NCBI GenBank assembly: GCA_900315055.1
Contig: OMXP01000028.1
Coordinates: forward strand, 1-34,171
Source of the DNA: an uncultured Lachnospiraceae bacterium
Lineage (GTDB): Bacteria; Bacillota; Clostridia; Lachnospirales; Lachnospiraceae
DNA length: 34,171 nucleotides
Reading direction: 5' to 3'
The stretch's first letter is position 1; each line of letters starts with the position of its first letter. The notes under the pieces were generated by a model. That model was given only the letters and a program-made list of their open reading frames with translations, searched no databases and was not told the DNA's origin. This document shows, piece after piece, positions 1-7,238 of the stretch. Both the position numbers and the translations under genes were made by a program.

Positions 1-98
1 CCAGTCAATGCACAGTTAACTATTGAAACCGCCGTATACCGAACGGTACGTACGCGCGGTGTGAGAGAACGGGGGTTAACCACCCCCTCCTACTCGAT
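1..98 (+). ncRNA. 3' end of a group II intron (domains V and VI)
   Basis: Positions 28-60 fold as a domain V hairpin: the 5' strand ACCGCCGTATACC, a GAAC loop (41-44) and a GGTAC...CGCGGT 3' strand, with the two-base CG bulge (49-50) typical of domain V and a CGC triad at 30-32. One extra base (C55) sits in the lower helix compared with the form I know from Clostridia. Positions 71-87 form a GGGGG/CCCCC hairpin that fits domain VI, and the stretch ending CTACTCGAT (90-98) matches the usual 3' end of such introns, so the splice site should follow base 98. The intron-encoded reverse transcriptase would lie left of the window. The call rests on motif recognition, not on a covariance search. Confidence 0.72.
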
Positions 99-125
99 TA
101 CAGGAGAGAAAGGAAGGTATGCAAC

Positions 126-1454
126 TTGAACAATGGCCTTGATCTGGAACTTGTGCGTGCCGCCGAGGACATCAACCGTCTCCTTGCCCGCTACGGGGTG
201 CGGTTTGGTCTCTACCGGAAGGGCACGTTCCACGAGCAGCTGTTCCCCTTTGATCCCATACCCCGTGTCATCACCGCCCCGGAATTTGCCCTTCTCGAGA
301 AGGGGTTGTCCCAGCGCGCGGCGGCGCTGAACTGTTTCCTGAATGACATCTATGGAAAGAAGCAGATCGTCTCCGACAACGTGGTCCCGGCGGACTTTGT
401 GGCGGCATCGAGCGGATATCTGGTCCCCTGTGAGGGATTCAAGCCTTCAAAGGGGATCTGGAACCACATCTCGGGGATTGACCTCGTAAAGGCAAGGGAC
501 GGGAAGTGGATCATCTTAGAGGACAACCTTAGGGTGCCATCGGGTGCCTCCTATCCTCTGATTGCGCGAAGCATCAGCAGGATCTGCTGCCCGGACGTGT
601 TTCACCAGACAAGGATCGAGGACAACCGGGACTACGGGGAAATCCTGAAGCACACGATGGACTACGTAAACTGCGGCGGCATCAACGTGGTCCTCACCCC
701 CGGCCGGTACAACGCGGCCTACTTCGAGCACAGCTACCTCGCAGAGCGCACGGGAGCGGAGCTTGTGACCGGTGCTGATCTTGTCGTTGAGGACAACGTC
801 TGCTACCTCAAAACCTATGACAACAAAAAGACGAGAGTCGGCGCAATCTATCGCAGGATCTCCGACGACTACCTCGATCCCATGACCTTCCGTCCGGAGT
901 CGGTGATCGGCGTGCCGCATCTGTTCGATGCCGTCCGCGCCGGGAACGTGGCACTGCTCAATGCCCCGGGAAACGGCGTTGCCGATGACAAGGGCATCTA
1001 CTACTTCGTCCCGAAGATGATCCGCTACTACCTGAACGAGGAGCCGGTGCTCTCCAATGCCCCGACGTATCTTCCCTTCTACGAGGAGGACAGGAAGTAC
1101 TGCGAGGCCAACTTTGATACGCTTGTCTTCAAGGACGTCGCGGAGGCCGGCGGGTACGGCGTTGTCTTTGCCGACAGGCTATCTGCCAAGGAGAAGGAGA
1201 AGTTCCGGGACCTCGTGTTCTCCGAGCCCCGGCGCTTCATCGCCCAGAACGTCATCGACTTCGAGGATCTCGACATCCTCGAGGACGGACAGGAAGTGCC
1301 GCGGAAGGCGGATCTTCGGGCGTTTGTGCTGCTCTCGGAAAAGCCGGTGGTGTGGAAGTCGGGCCTGACCCGGTTTTCGCGCAATCCCGATTCGTTTGTC
1401 GTCAATTCTTCGCAGGGAGGAGGTTTCAAGGATACATGGGTGGAACAGTGCTGA
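126..1454 (+). CDS. Circularly permuted ATP-grasp type 2 protein (COG2308-like amidoligase)
   Basis: A 442-residue protein of the circularly permuted ATP-grasp family (DUF404/DUF407), predicted to form amide bonds between amino acids or peptides at the cost of ATP. Family signatures are PFDPIPRVI at residues 41-49, the EDNLRVPSG loop at 132-140, and a glycine-rich EAGGYGVVF stretch in the C-terminal part. The start taken is TTG at 126, eight bases after AAGGAAGG. An ATG at 119 is out of frame and stops after seven codons. Family members usually carry roughly 30-40 more N-terminal residues, and this reading frame is open upstream into the intron, so part of the N-terminus may lie in the 5' exon outside the window. 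It overlaps the alpha-E gene by 19 nt. Substrate unknown. Confidence 0.88.
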   Translation: MNNGLDLELVRAAEDINRLLARYGVRFGLYRKGTFHEQLFPFDPIPRVITAPEFALLEKGLSQRAAALNCFLNDIYGKKQIVSDNVVPADFVAASSGYLVPCEGFKPSKGIWNHISGIDLVKARDGKWIILEDNLRVPSGASYPLIARSISRICCPDVFHQTRIEDNRDYGEILKHTMDYVNCGGINVVLTPGRYNAAYFEHSYLAERTGAELVTGADLVVEDNVCYLKTYDNKKTRVGAIYRRISDDYLDPMTFRPESVIGVPHLFDAVRAGNVALLNAPGNGVADDKGIYYFVPKMIRYYLNEEPVLSNAPTYLPFYEEDRKYCEANFDTLVFKDVAEAGGYGVVFADRLSAKEKEKFRDLVFSEPRRFIAQNVIDFEDLDILEDGQEVPRKADLRAFVLLSEKPVVWKSGLTRFSRNPDSFVVNSSQGGGFKDTWVEQC

Positions 1455-2113
1455 CACAGGATCAGTCCGATGACCTCTTCTGGCTCGGACGCTATACGGA
1501 GCGGGTGTACACGACCGTCCGCAACTATTTTCCCGAGTTCGATGCGATGATCGATGAGCAGATGGACTCCTTCGGGGAATATTGTGTGCGCATGGATATC
1601 CCGAACGTGTATACTACCAGAGAAGACTTCCTGAAACGCTATCCCTTTGATCCGGAGAATCCGGACTCGATCGCCGCGAACCTGAATCGCGCCTTCGACA
1701 ATGCGATTCTTCTTCGGGGACAGATCGGAACGGGGTGCTTTGCCTATATTCAGCTTGCGGTCTATGATCTCGAGAGGGCAAGCGTTTCGCATGCACCGTT
1801 CATCGCGATGCAGGATCTGACGGATCACATCCTGGCGTTCTGGGGAAGCATCGATGACGAAGTGGACGATGAGAAGATCAGGAGCATCTTCAAGGCGGGA
1901 AAGCGCCTGGAGAGGCTCGATCTCTATGCCCGCATGAGAAAGGACAGGGAGGCGCTTTGCCGGGAGCAGAAGAGGCTCGCAAACCGCCTCGAGAGGAGCG
2001 GCCTTTCCTTTGACCGGCAGCTTCTCGAGGAGATCGATGCGTGCATCGAGGAGAACCCCATCGACTACCGGAAGGTGATCACACTTACGGAACAGATAGG
2101 AGCACACGTTTAA
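1436..2113 (+). CDS. Alpha-E domain protein (DUF403)
   Basis: A 225-residue all-helical protein. The N-terminal signature LFWLGRYTERVYTTVRNYF (residues 14-32) is characteristic of alpha-E proteins, which almost always sit beside circularly permuted ATP-grasp and transglutaminase genes and are thought to assist the ligase. The ATG at 1436 is chosen because AGGGAGGAGG ends 12 bases before it and because it removes a non-conserved N-terminal extension. The gene begins inside the end of the ATP-grasp gene, implying translational coupling. No catalytic residues are known for the family; the partner role is inference from gene neighbourhood. Confidence 0.87.
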   Translation: MGGTVLTQDQSDDLFWLGRYTERVYTTVRNYFPEFDAMIDEQMDSFGEYCVRMDIPNVYTTREDFLKRYPFDPENPDSIAANLNRAFDNAILLRGQIGTGCFAYIQLAVYDLERASVSHAPFIAMQDLTDHILAFWGSIDDEVDDEKIRSIFKAGKRLERLDLYARMRKDREALCREQKRLANRLERSGLSFDRQLLEEIDACIEENPIDYRKVITLTEQIGAHV

Positions 2114-2118
2114 GTCCA

Positions 2119-2934
2119 ATGCGCACAACCACTCTGTGTTTTGACTATGAAATGCAGATCCGGTACCTGGAGAAAACCTTCGGAGGTGCCTTTACACTGC
2201 GGCTTTTGCCGCAGGATACGGGGCCTCAGAAGGTTCTCTTTGTGAAGGAGGAGATTTCCCCGGACTGCGGCATCTGGCATGGTAAGGACGCGTTCGGGAA
2301 CGTCCTGACCTGCGGAAACCTCCCCGTCGGAGCGGACCATCTGACAAGCCATGTGCATGGCGAGGCGATGGTGGGGCTCTCGGAAGGCGAGAAGGCGGGG
2401 AGCGATGCGGAAGCATTCAGCTATACCTTCTCGAAGAGCCCCCTCACACAGCCCGGGGAAGGGATCAGCCATCTTGCTGAGGAGGCACAGAAAAGGGCGG
2501 ATTTCCAGAACCCGGATTCCTCGGTGACAAGAAGGGCGATGGTCCTGTGCCATCTGGTGCACGAAGCCATGACCTACGAGAAGGGGCGGACCGGGATTCA
2601 TACGAGCGCGGAGGAAGCTTTGTCCTATCATGCGGGGGTCTGTGAGGACTACAGCCATGTGCTGATTGCGCTCTGCCGGCATTTTCACCTGACCGCGCGG
2701 TATGTCACGGGATATCTTGTCGGGGAGGGCGAGAGCCACGCCTGGGTGGAAGTGAAAGACAGGGATCTCTGGGTTCCCCTGGACCCCACAAATGACTGCA
2801 GGATCACGACGCAGGCGGTGCGGGTCGGCGTCGGGCGCGATGCGTCCGACTGCCCGATGAACCGGGGCATTCACTTCGGGAAAGCGGGGCAGGAGATGAG
2901 CGTCCATGTGGACGTAAAGGAGAAAGAGATCTGA
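2119..2934 (+). CDS. Transglutaminase-like cysteine protease family protein
   Basis: A 271-residue protein with the bacterial transglutaminase N-terminal region (residues 1-75, FTLRLLPQD motif) followed by a transglutaminase core. The catalytic triad is visible: Cys175 in GVCEDYSHV, His207 in ESHAWVEV, Asp222 in PLDPTND. Such proteins act as peptidases or amide-bond exchangers rather than as classical cross-linkers. The start at ATG 2119, five bases after the alpha-E stop, fits the family N-terminus, although the nearest AGGAG is about 16 bases away, so translation is probably coupled. It is the third gene of the ligase operon and probably processes the ligated product or a precursor; the substrate is unknown. 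No signal peptide is seen, so a cytoplasmic location is expected. Confidence 0.86.
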   Translation: MRTTTLCFDYEMQIRYLEKTFGGAFTLRLLPQDTGPQKVLFVKEEISPDCGIWHGKDAFGNVLTCGNLPVGADHLTSHVHGEAMVGLSEGEKAGSDAEAFSYTFSKSPLTQPGEGISHLAEEAQKRADFQNPDSSVTRRAMVLCHLVHEAMTYEKGRTGIHTSAEEALSYHAGVCEDYSHVLIALCRHFHLTARYVTGYLVGEGESHAWVEVKDRDLWVPLDPTNDCRITTQAVRVGVGRDASDCPMNRGIHFGKAGQEMSVHVDVKEKEI

Positions 2935-2954
2935 GTGATGATGGAGGCAGATCG

Positions 2955-3920
2955 ATGATTCAAACCGTAACGAGCGTTCAGCTGCCGGTGGACGAGACGC
3001 TCTCGATCAAAAGGAACCGGCTGCTGCCGGAGGGTGTAAGGGAAGGCGATGCACAAAGCACCGGGATCCCCAGGATCAGCATCGTCACCGGCATCCACGG
3101 CGATGAGCTGGAGGGGCAGTATGTCTGCTACGAGCTGCAAAGAAGAATCAAAGAGAACCAAAAGTGCCTGACCGGGATCGTGGACATCTATCCTGCCATG
3201 AACCCTCTCGGCATCGATTCGATCACAAGAGGAATTCCGGATTTTGACCTTGACTTAAACCGCCTCTTTCCGGGATCCGGGGACGGGGACATGACCGATG
3301 TCCTTGCTGCCGGGATCATCGAAGCGGTAGAGGGATCGGACCTTGTCTTTGACATCCACGCAAGCAACATCTACCTCACCGAGATCCCGCAGATCCGGAT
3401 CAACGAGAAGACAAGGGACGCTCTTGTTCCCATCGCGATGCACTGCAACGTCGATTTCCTCTGGGTCCACAGCGCAAGCACGGTCCTCGAGTCGACCTTT
3501 GCCTGGGCCCTCAACAGCCGGGGGACAAAGACCCTTGTTGTCGAGATGGGGGTCGGCATGCGGATTACGAAGTCCATCGGCAATCAGCTGGTGGACGGGA
3601 TCTTCTGCGCAATGAAGGAAATGGGTGCCTGGTCCGGGGATGTGATCACCCCGAAAACTCCGATCCTCTCAGAGGATCCAAACGAGGTGGTGTTCCTGAA
3701 TGCAAGCACCGGCGGAATCTTTATCCGCGATAAGAAGGCCGGGGATCCGGTACGAAAGGGCGATGTCGTCGGGCGCCTCGTCGATCCGCTCTCCGGGACA
3801 CTTCTTGAAAACGTGACGTCCCCGGTGGACGGGCTCCTCTTTACCATCCGCGAATATCCGGTGGTATCCCAGGGGTCTTTGATGGGACGGATCCTGAAGC
3901 GCGGGGGTGAAAAGAAATGA
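2955..3920 (+). CDS. M14-family succinylglutamate desuccinylase/aspartoacylase-like protein (metal site intact)
   Basis: A 321-residue zinc-dependent deacylase or carboxypeptidase-like protein. Zinc ligands are visible: His48 and Glu51 in GIHGDELEG, and His135 in FDIHAS. The substrate-binding Asn102-Arg103 (DLNR) and a candidate catalytic Glu197 in VVEMGVG are present. The C-terminal part (from about residue 225) is the small beta-barrel seen in AstE/AspA proteins, with an SPVDGLLF stretch. GGAGG lies before ATG 2955. Its stop overlaps the start of a paralogous gene (ATGA). In this operon it is expected to trim an N-acyl or peptide bond of the ligase product; calling it astE itself would go too far. 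Confidence 0.85.
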   Translation: MIQTVTSVQLPVDETLSIKRNRLLPEGVREGDAQSTGIPRISIVTGIHGDELEGQYVCYELQRRIKENQKCLTGIVDIYPAMNPLGIDSITRGIPDFDLDLNRLFPGSGDGDMTDVLAAGIIEAVEGSDLVFDIHASNIYLTEIPQIRINEKTRDALVPIAMHCNVDFLWVHSASTVLESTFAWALNSRGTKTLVVEMGVGMRITKSIGNQLVDGIFCAMKEMGAWSGDVITPKTPILSEDPNEVVFLNASTGGIFIRDKKAGDPVRKGDVVGRLVDPLSGTLLENVTSPVDGLLFTIREYPVVSQGSLMGRILKRGGEKK

Positions 3921-4849
3921 CAGAAGAGATCATCTATGAGCTTCCGGGACTTTACCGGGACGCTCTCCGGGTCCGGGGATTTTCCTTCGGACAGGGAAAG
4001 AAAGCCTGCTGCATTGTCGGCGCGATGCGGGGAAATGAGGTGCAGCAGCTCTACGTTGCCTCGCAGCTCGTAAAGCGCCTTGCCGAGGAGGAGAGCGAGG
4101 GACGGCTCCTTTCCGGGAAGATCCTTGTCATCCCGGCGGTGAACCCGTATTCCCTCAACATCTCGAAGCGCTTCTGGCCCACCGACAACACCGACATCAA
4201 CCGCATGTACCCGGGGTATGACCTCGGGGAGACGACGCAGCGGATTGCGGCGGGGGTATTTAAGCAGATCGAAGACTATCCCTTCGGCGTGCAGCTTGCA
4301 AGCTTCTACATGCCGGGCACCTATGTGCCCCACACGAGGGTCATGGACGCGGGATATCCCGTCAACCTCGAGTACGCAAAGCAGTTCGGCATGCCCTACG
4401 TGGTCCTTCGGAACACGAGGCCCTATGACACCACGACCCTCAACTACAACTGGCAGATCTGGGGGTGCCATGCGGTGAGTCTCTATACGACAACGACCAC
4501 CACGATCGACAAGGACAGCGCCCAGCAGGCGGTGCGGGCAATCGTGCGGTTTCTGTCGGCACAGGGGATTCTCACCTACCACGGCCACGGAGGATATGTC
4601 TCCCGCGTGATCAATGACCGCGACATGATCCAGATCCGCCCGAAGTGCGCGGGCTTTTTTGACAGTCATGTCCGCGTCGGGTTTGAGGTGAAGAAGGGAA
4701 AGAACCTCGGCCGCATCATCGACCCGCTGACCGGAGAGATCATCGAAAAGCTCACCTCCCCGGTGGACGGGATCGTGTTCTTCCAGCACTCCAATCCCCT
4801 CACCTATGCGGACACCGCGGTGTTCAAGCTGATCCCGCTCGAGGACTAA
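3917..4849 (+). CDS. M14-like succinylglutamate desuccinylase paralogue lacking zinc ligands
   Basis: A 310-residue paralogue of the preceding gene, translationally coupled to it by a 4-nt overlap. It keeps the fold markers: AVNPYSL, the DINR substrate-binding pair (Asn95-Arg96), and the C-terminal barrel with SPVDGIVFF. The metal site appears lost: the HxxE motif reads MRGNE (Arg38 for His, Glu41 kept), and the third ligand position reads VQLAS (Leu127 for His). The region matching the catalytic Glu is occupied by a threonine-rich run near residues 190-196. I infer a pseudoenzyme, perhaps a regulatory or substrate-binding partner of the upstream enzyme; an alternative metal site cannot be excluded. 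It ends convergently with the next gene. Confidence 0.82.
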   Translation: MTEEIIYELPGLYRDALRVRGFSFGQGKKACCIVGAMRGNEVQQLYVASQLVKRLAEEESEGRLLSGKILVIPAVNPYSLNISKRFWPTDNTDINRMYPGYDLGETTQRIAAGVFKQIEDYPFGVQLASFYMPGTYVPHTRVMDAGYPVNLEYAKQFGMPYVVLRNTRPYDTTTLNYNWQIWGCHAVSLYTTTTTTIDKDSAQQAVRAIVRFLSAQGILTYHGHGGYVSRVINDRDMIQIRPKCAGFFDSHVRVGFEVKKGKNLGRIIDPLTGEIIEKLTSPVDGIVFFQHSNPLTYADTAVFKLIPLED

Positions 4850-5418
4850 TCCGTGACAGCTCCCGGGTAGTGATCCTGAAAGGCCGCCTCGGCGGCGTCC
4901 TGAAGAAGGGCGAAGGCATCGGAGAGACCGAGCCGTTTCGGAGTGTCGAAGACCGCGGTCCGGATCTCCTTTGCGACCTTCTGCGCCCTTGCGTTCTCAT
5001 TGATCTGTCCCAGCCCGAACGCCACCGCATTGTAGGTGCGGTCATTGTCGCAGAGGCAGTAGTAGCGCCAGAAGGCGTTATAGAGCTCGTCAAAGAGAAC
5101 ATCCTCCCCGAAGGTATCCACCTGATCGAGGCAGAACGCGGTGAGAGCTTCCTGTGCTTCGGCTTTCTGCATATGGGAGCTTCTCGCATCGAGGGTGCGG
5201 AGCATGAGATAGGCGCGAAGGAAGTTGTCGACCTCCTGCCCCTTCACGCGGCTGTAGCGATGACCGAGAAGCTGCCTTCGAAGCTCTGCCTTTTCATCGC
5301 CGTATTCCTCAAGGAGCAGGCGGCGTGTTTTCGGATCCGGCTCTGTGCGGAATGCCTCGGCAAAATCCTCGCCCTCGTGCAGAAGGACGGGAGCACTTTT
5401 CTTCTTTCGTTCAAACAT
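4846..5418 (-). CDS. Hypothetical protein, DUF6553-like
   Basis: A 190-residue, highly charged, helical protein without signal peptide or membrane segment. The start at ATG 5418 has a strong GGAGGAAACCC leader immediately upstream; a longer reading from 5457 would add 13 residues without a ribosome site. The pattern of helices with NFLRAYLMLRTLD and a FWRYYCLCDNDRTY motif resembles the DUF6553 family of Clostridia as I remember it, but this was not searched. The last codons overlap the end of the M14-like gene by four bases on the opposite strand. Function unknown. Confidence 0.72.
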   Translation of the reverse strand: MFERKKKSAPVLLHEGEDFAEAFRTEPDPKTRRLLLEEYGDEKAELRRQLLGHRYSRVKGQEVDNFLRAYLMLRTLDARSSHMQKAEAQEALTAFCLDQVDTFGEDVLFDELYNAFWRYYCLCDNDRTYNAVAFGLGQINENARAQKVAKEIRTAVFDTPKRLGLSDAFALLQDAAEAAFQDHYPGAVTD

Positions 5419-5595
5419 GGGTTTCCTCCGAATGTTGTGGTATTCGTATGTTAACACACTTGGGGCCGGGAGGGCCTGATGATCATCCGGAAGGAAAATC
5501 AGACGGAACTGATCACGGCTTTTGTTTCGGACAAGGGACCATTCGGATCTGTTCCATTGAATTTGGATAACTGCATGATGATAACCTACAGAAGT

Positions 5596-5619
5596 CCCGG
5601 CCGCGATGCCGGGATTTTT
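5596..5619 (+). terminator. Rho-independent terminator in an otherwise geneless stretch
   Basis: CCCGGC (5596-5601), a six-base loop and GCCGGG (5608-5613) are followed by ATTTTT. It would end a plus-strand transcript, yet no convincing plus-strand gene lies between 5419 and here. The rest of 5419-5855 holds AT-rich promoter-like sequence and one further hairpin, with no confident protein gene. Confidence 0.7.
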
Positions 5620-5649
5620 GCTGCCGGGGAAAGAATTTCAAATTTCATA

Positions 5650-5678
5650 TTGCTTATTATAAATTAAGATAGTATTAA
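5650..5678 (+). promoter_or_regulatory. Candidate sigma-A promoter upstream of the Rpn gene
   Basis: TTGCTT (5650-5655), a 17-base spacer and TATTAA (5673-5678) lie in the most AT-rich patch of the region. Use of this promoter would give the Rpn gene a leader of about 170 bases containing the hairpin at 5738-5763. Confidence 0.4.
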
Positions 5679-5737
5679 TATATTAACGAACTGAAGTACG
5701 AAGCATATCTTATAGAAGTTATCTCAGAGATTCTCAT

Positions 5738-5763
5738 TGACCGGGCAGACTTCCTGCCGGTCA
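5738..5763 (+). other. Stem-loop in the Rpn upstream region
   Basis: TGACCGG and CAG (5738-5748, with G5745 bulged) pair with CTG and CCGGTCA (5754-5763) around an ACTTC loop, ten base pairs in all. There is no T-run after it, so it is not a standard terminator. It may be a leader structure or an operator-like inverted repeat. Confidence 0.4.
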
Positions 5764-5808
5764 TTCCGTGAACACACCCACTTAAAATCAGCAGCAATAT
5801 CATGGCGA

Positions 5809-5837
5809 TTGCCGTAACAGGAATCGTTGGATACAAT
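5809..5837 (+). promoter_or_regulatory. Candidate proximal promoter of the Rpn gene
   Basis: TTGCCG (5809-5814), 17 bases and TACAAT (5832-5837). Transcription would start almost at the AAGGAG ribosome site (5844-5849), leaving a very short leader, which lowers confidence. Confidence 0.38.
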
Positions 5838-5855
5838 TAAGATAAGGAGTGGCGG

Positions 5856-6674
5856 ATGGCAAATAAATACACTCCCTATGAGCAACTGAAGTTCTCGGAC
5901 GACTACATGTTTAAAAGCGTCATGATTCGGGAAAATATCTGCAGGAGAGTGCTGGAGCGTATCCTCGGAGAGCGTGTTCGGGAAATTAAGTTCCACGAGG
6001 CGGAAAAGTCCGTGAAAAACTCTCTTCCCGGTAAGGGCGTGAGACTCGACGTGTATCTCTGGAACGATACAACGGCTTACGATATCGAGATGCAGACAAA
6101 GGCTGAGCTTGCGATCGGAAGGCGCGCACGGTATTACCAGAGCTCGATGGACATGGATTCCCTGAAATCGGGCGAGGACTATCAGCAGCTGAAGGAAGGA
6201 ATTGTCATTTTCATCTGCCTGGAGGATCCCTTTCAGAGAGGAATTTCGAGATATACGTTTCGGGAAAGATGTGAGGAAGCACAGGACCTGGACCCGAAAA
6301 TCGGAACCAGAAAGATCTTTCTGTATGCAAACGGTAACGCGGATCAGGAAACAGAGGAAATGAGACGGTTTCTTGACTATCTTCGCGACGGACTCGTACC
6401 GGAAGAAGATGAGCTGATCCGTGATATCGAGGATGCTGTGCAGTTCGAGAGGCAGGACACCAGGGGAAAGGAGATTTACCGAGGGGTCTCAATGCCAATC
6501 GTGGACGCGGAAAACAGAACAACTATACGAATAAACACACAAAGCATCATGCATCTTATGCACGCACATGGCATGACATTTGATGAGGCAGCCGACTTTC
6601 TCGGACTGAAGAAATTGGACCGGGAAAATTGCCGCACGGTGATTGAGAAAGAGGAGCAACAGCCATCAAACTGA
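5856..6674 (+). CDS. Rpn family PD-(D/E)XK nuclease / recombination-promoting nuclease
   Basis: A 272-residue protein of the PDDEXK_2/Rpn group, often labelled putative transposase. The N-terminal KFSDDYMFKSVM motif (12-23) and the nuclease core with Asp65 (VRLDVY) and Glu78-x-Gln80 (DIEMQ) are intact, as is the RARYYQS segment near 90-96. Rpn proteins of E. coli are DNA endonucleases linked to recombination and phage defence. The C-terminal 60 residues (from Met213) form a separate helical module, IMHLM...HGMTFDEAADFLG, that is repeated as free-standing small genes just downstream. AAGGAG precedes ATG 5856 at good spacing. It may be the toxic partner of a defence-type module; that role is inference. 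Confidence 0.85.
   Translation: MANKYTPYEQLKFSDDYMFKSVMIRENICRRVLERILGERVREIKFHEAEKSVKNSLPGKGVRLDVYLWNDTTAYDIEMQTKAELAIGRRARYYQSSMDMDSLKSGEDYQQLKEGIVIFICLEDPFQRGISRYTFRERCEEAQDLDPKIGTRKIFLYANGNADQETEEMRRFLDYLRDGLVPEEDELIRDIEDAVQFERQDTRGKEIYRGVSMPIVDAENRTTIRINTQSIMHLMHAHGMTFDEAADFLGLKKLDRENCRTVIEKEEQQPSN
6492..6674 (+). CDS. Candidate intragenic small protein: C-terminal domain of the Rpn nuclease
   Basis: An internal in-frame ATG at 6492 (Met213 of the nuclease) would give a 60-residue protein. GAGGGG lies five bases before it and AAAGGAG (6467-6473) further up. The downstream 66-residue gene begins at practically the same place in the alignment. In E. coli, Rpn genes are known to encode intragenic C-terminal proteins that restrain the nuclease. 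Whether this ATG is used here is unproven. Confidence 0.42.
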   Translation: MPIVDAENRTTIRINTQSIMHLMHAHGMTFDEAADFLGLKKLDRENCRTVIEKEEQQPSN

Positions 6675-6713
6675 TCGAATTGCAGAGATACCAAGTGAAA
6701 GGAGATAAGGCGA

Positions 6714-6914
6714 ATGAAACCAATGATAATCCAGGATGCTGAAATCAGAGCAACGATAAGAACAAACGCCAAGAATATCATGCATCTCATGGATGTCCAT
6801 GGTATGACATTTGATGAGGCAGCCGACTTTCTCGGGATAAAAAAATTAGACCGGGAGAACTGTCGTCCAGTGGTAGAGGAAAAAGAAAAAGAAAAGCAGC
6901 CTGCCTCTGTCTGA
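6714..6914 (+). CDS. Stand-alone Rpn C-terminal-domain protein (copy 1)
   Basis: A 66-residue acidic protein that is a near duplicate of the last 60 residues of the upstream nuclease: blocks IMHLM, HGMTFDEAADFLG and KKLDRENCR are shared exactly, and the DNA is also very similar over about 100 bases, so the duplication is recent. It has no nuclease domain. AAGGAG about nine bases before ATG 6714 supports real translation, and it lies 39 bases after the nuclease stop without a terminator, so co-transcription is likely. By analogy with intragenic Rpn short proteins I infer a possible inhibitor (antitoxin-like) or an oligomerisation partner of the nuclease. Confidence 0.72.
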   Translation: MKPMIIQDAEIRATIRTNAKNIMHLMDVHGMTFDEAADFLGIKKLDRENCRPVVEEKEKEKQPASV

Positions 6915-6987
6915 GCGGATCACAATCACAATCTCACTTCCGGACGGGGCATGAGATGTCAGGAGATATCGGAAAAGGAGGCAGGCA

Positions 6988-7182
6988 ATGGTCTCGATGG
7001 TGTTTCAGGACGGAGAAAACGAAGGCATTGCCGAAGCATACGCTAAAAACATTTCGATTGTCATGAAGAAGCTGGAAATGTCGTTTGATCAGACGGCAGA
7101 CCTGCTGGAAGTCCCTCCGGATTTTCGGGTGGTCGTTCACGATCGGCTGTTGAAAGAGGAAAAGGTTTCTGTCTCAGACTGA
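6988..7182 (+). CDS. Stand-alone Rpn C-terminal-domain-like protein (copy 2, diverged)
   Basis: A 64-residue protein with the same layout as copy 1: a helix ([17 protein letters not shown]) followed by [11 protein letters not shown] in the place of FDEAADFLG. Identity is much lower than between copy 1 and the nuclease tail, so it is an older or differently selected paralogue, possibly derived from another Rpn gene that is now gone. AAAAGGAGG precedes ATG 6988 with good spacing. It follows copy 1 by 73 bases and no terminator separates them. Function as for copy 1 is inference. Confidence 0.62.
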   Translation: MVSMVFQDGENEGIAEAYAKNISIVMKKLEMSFDQTADLLEVPPDFRVVVHDRLLKEEKVSVSD

Positions 7183-7238
7183 GCGGAGATTGCGTCCTTC
7201 GTCTTTGTGCATTTATGGCGCATTCCCGCGGAAACTCC

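Noticed and set aside
119..142. ATG at 119 as start of the ATP-grasp gene
   Set aside because: It is out of frame and meets a stop after seven codons; the in-frame TTG at 126 has the better fit.
5479..5667. 62-codon plus-strand ORF with GGGAGGG before its ATG
   Set aside because: It reads straight through a Rho-independent terminator at 5596-5619 and has no recognisable sequence. At most a short leader peptide.
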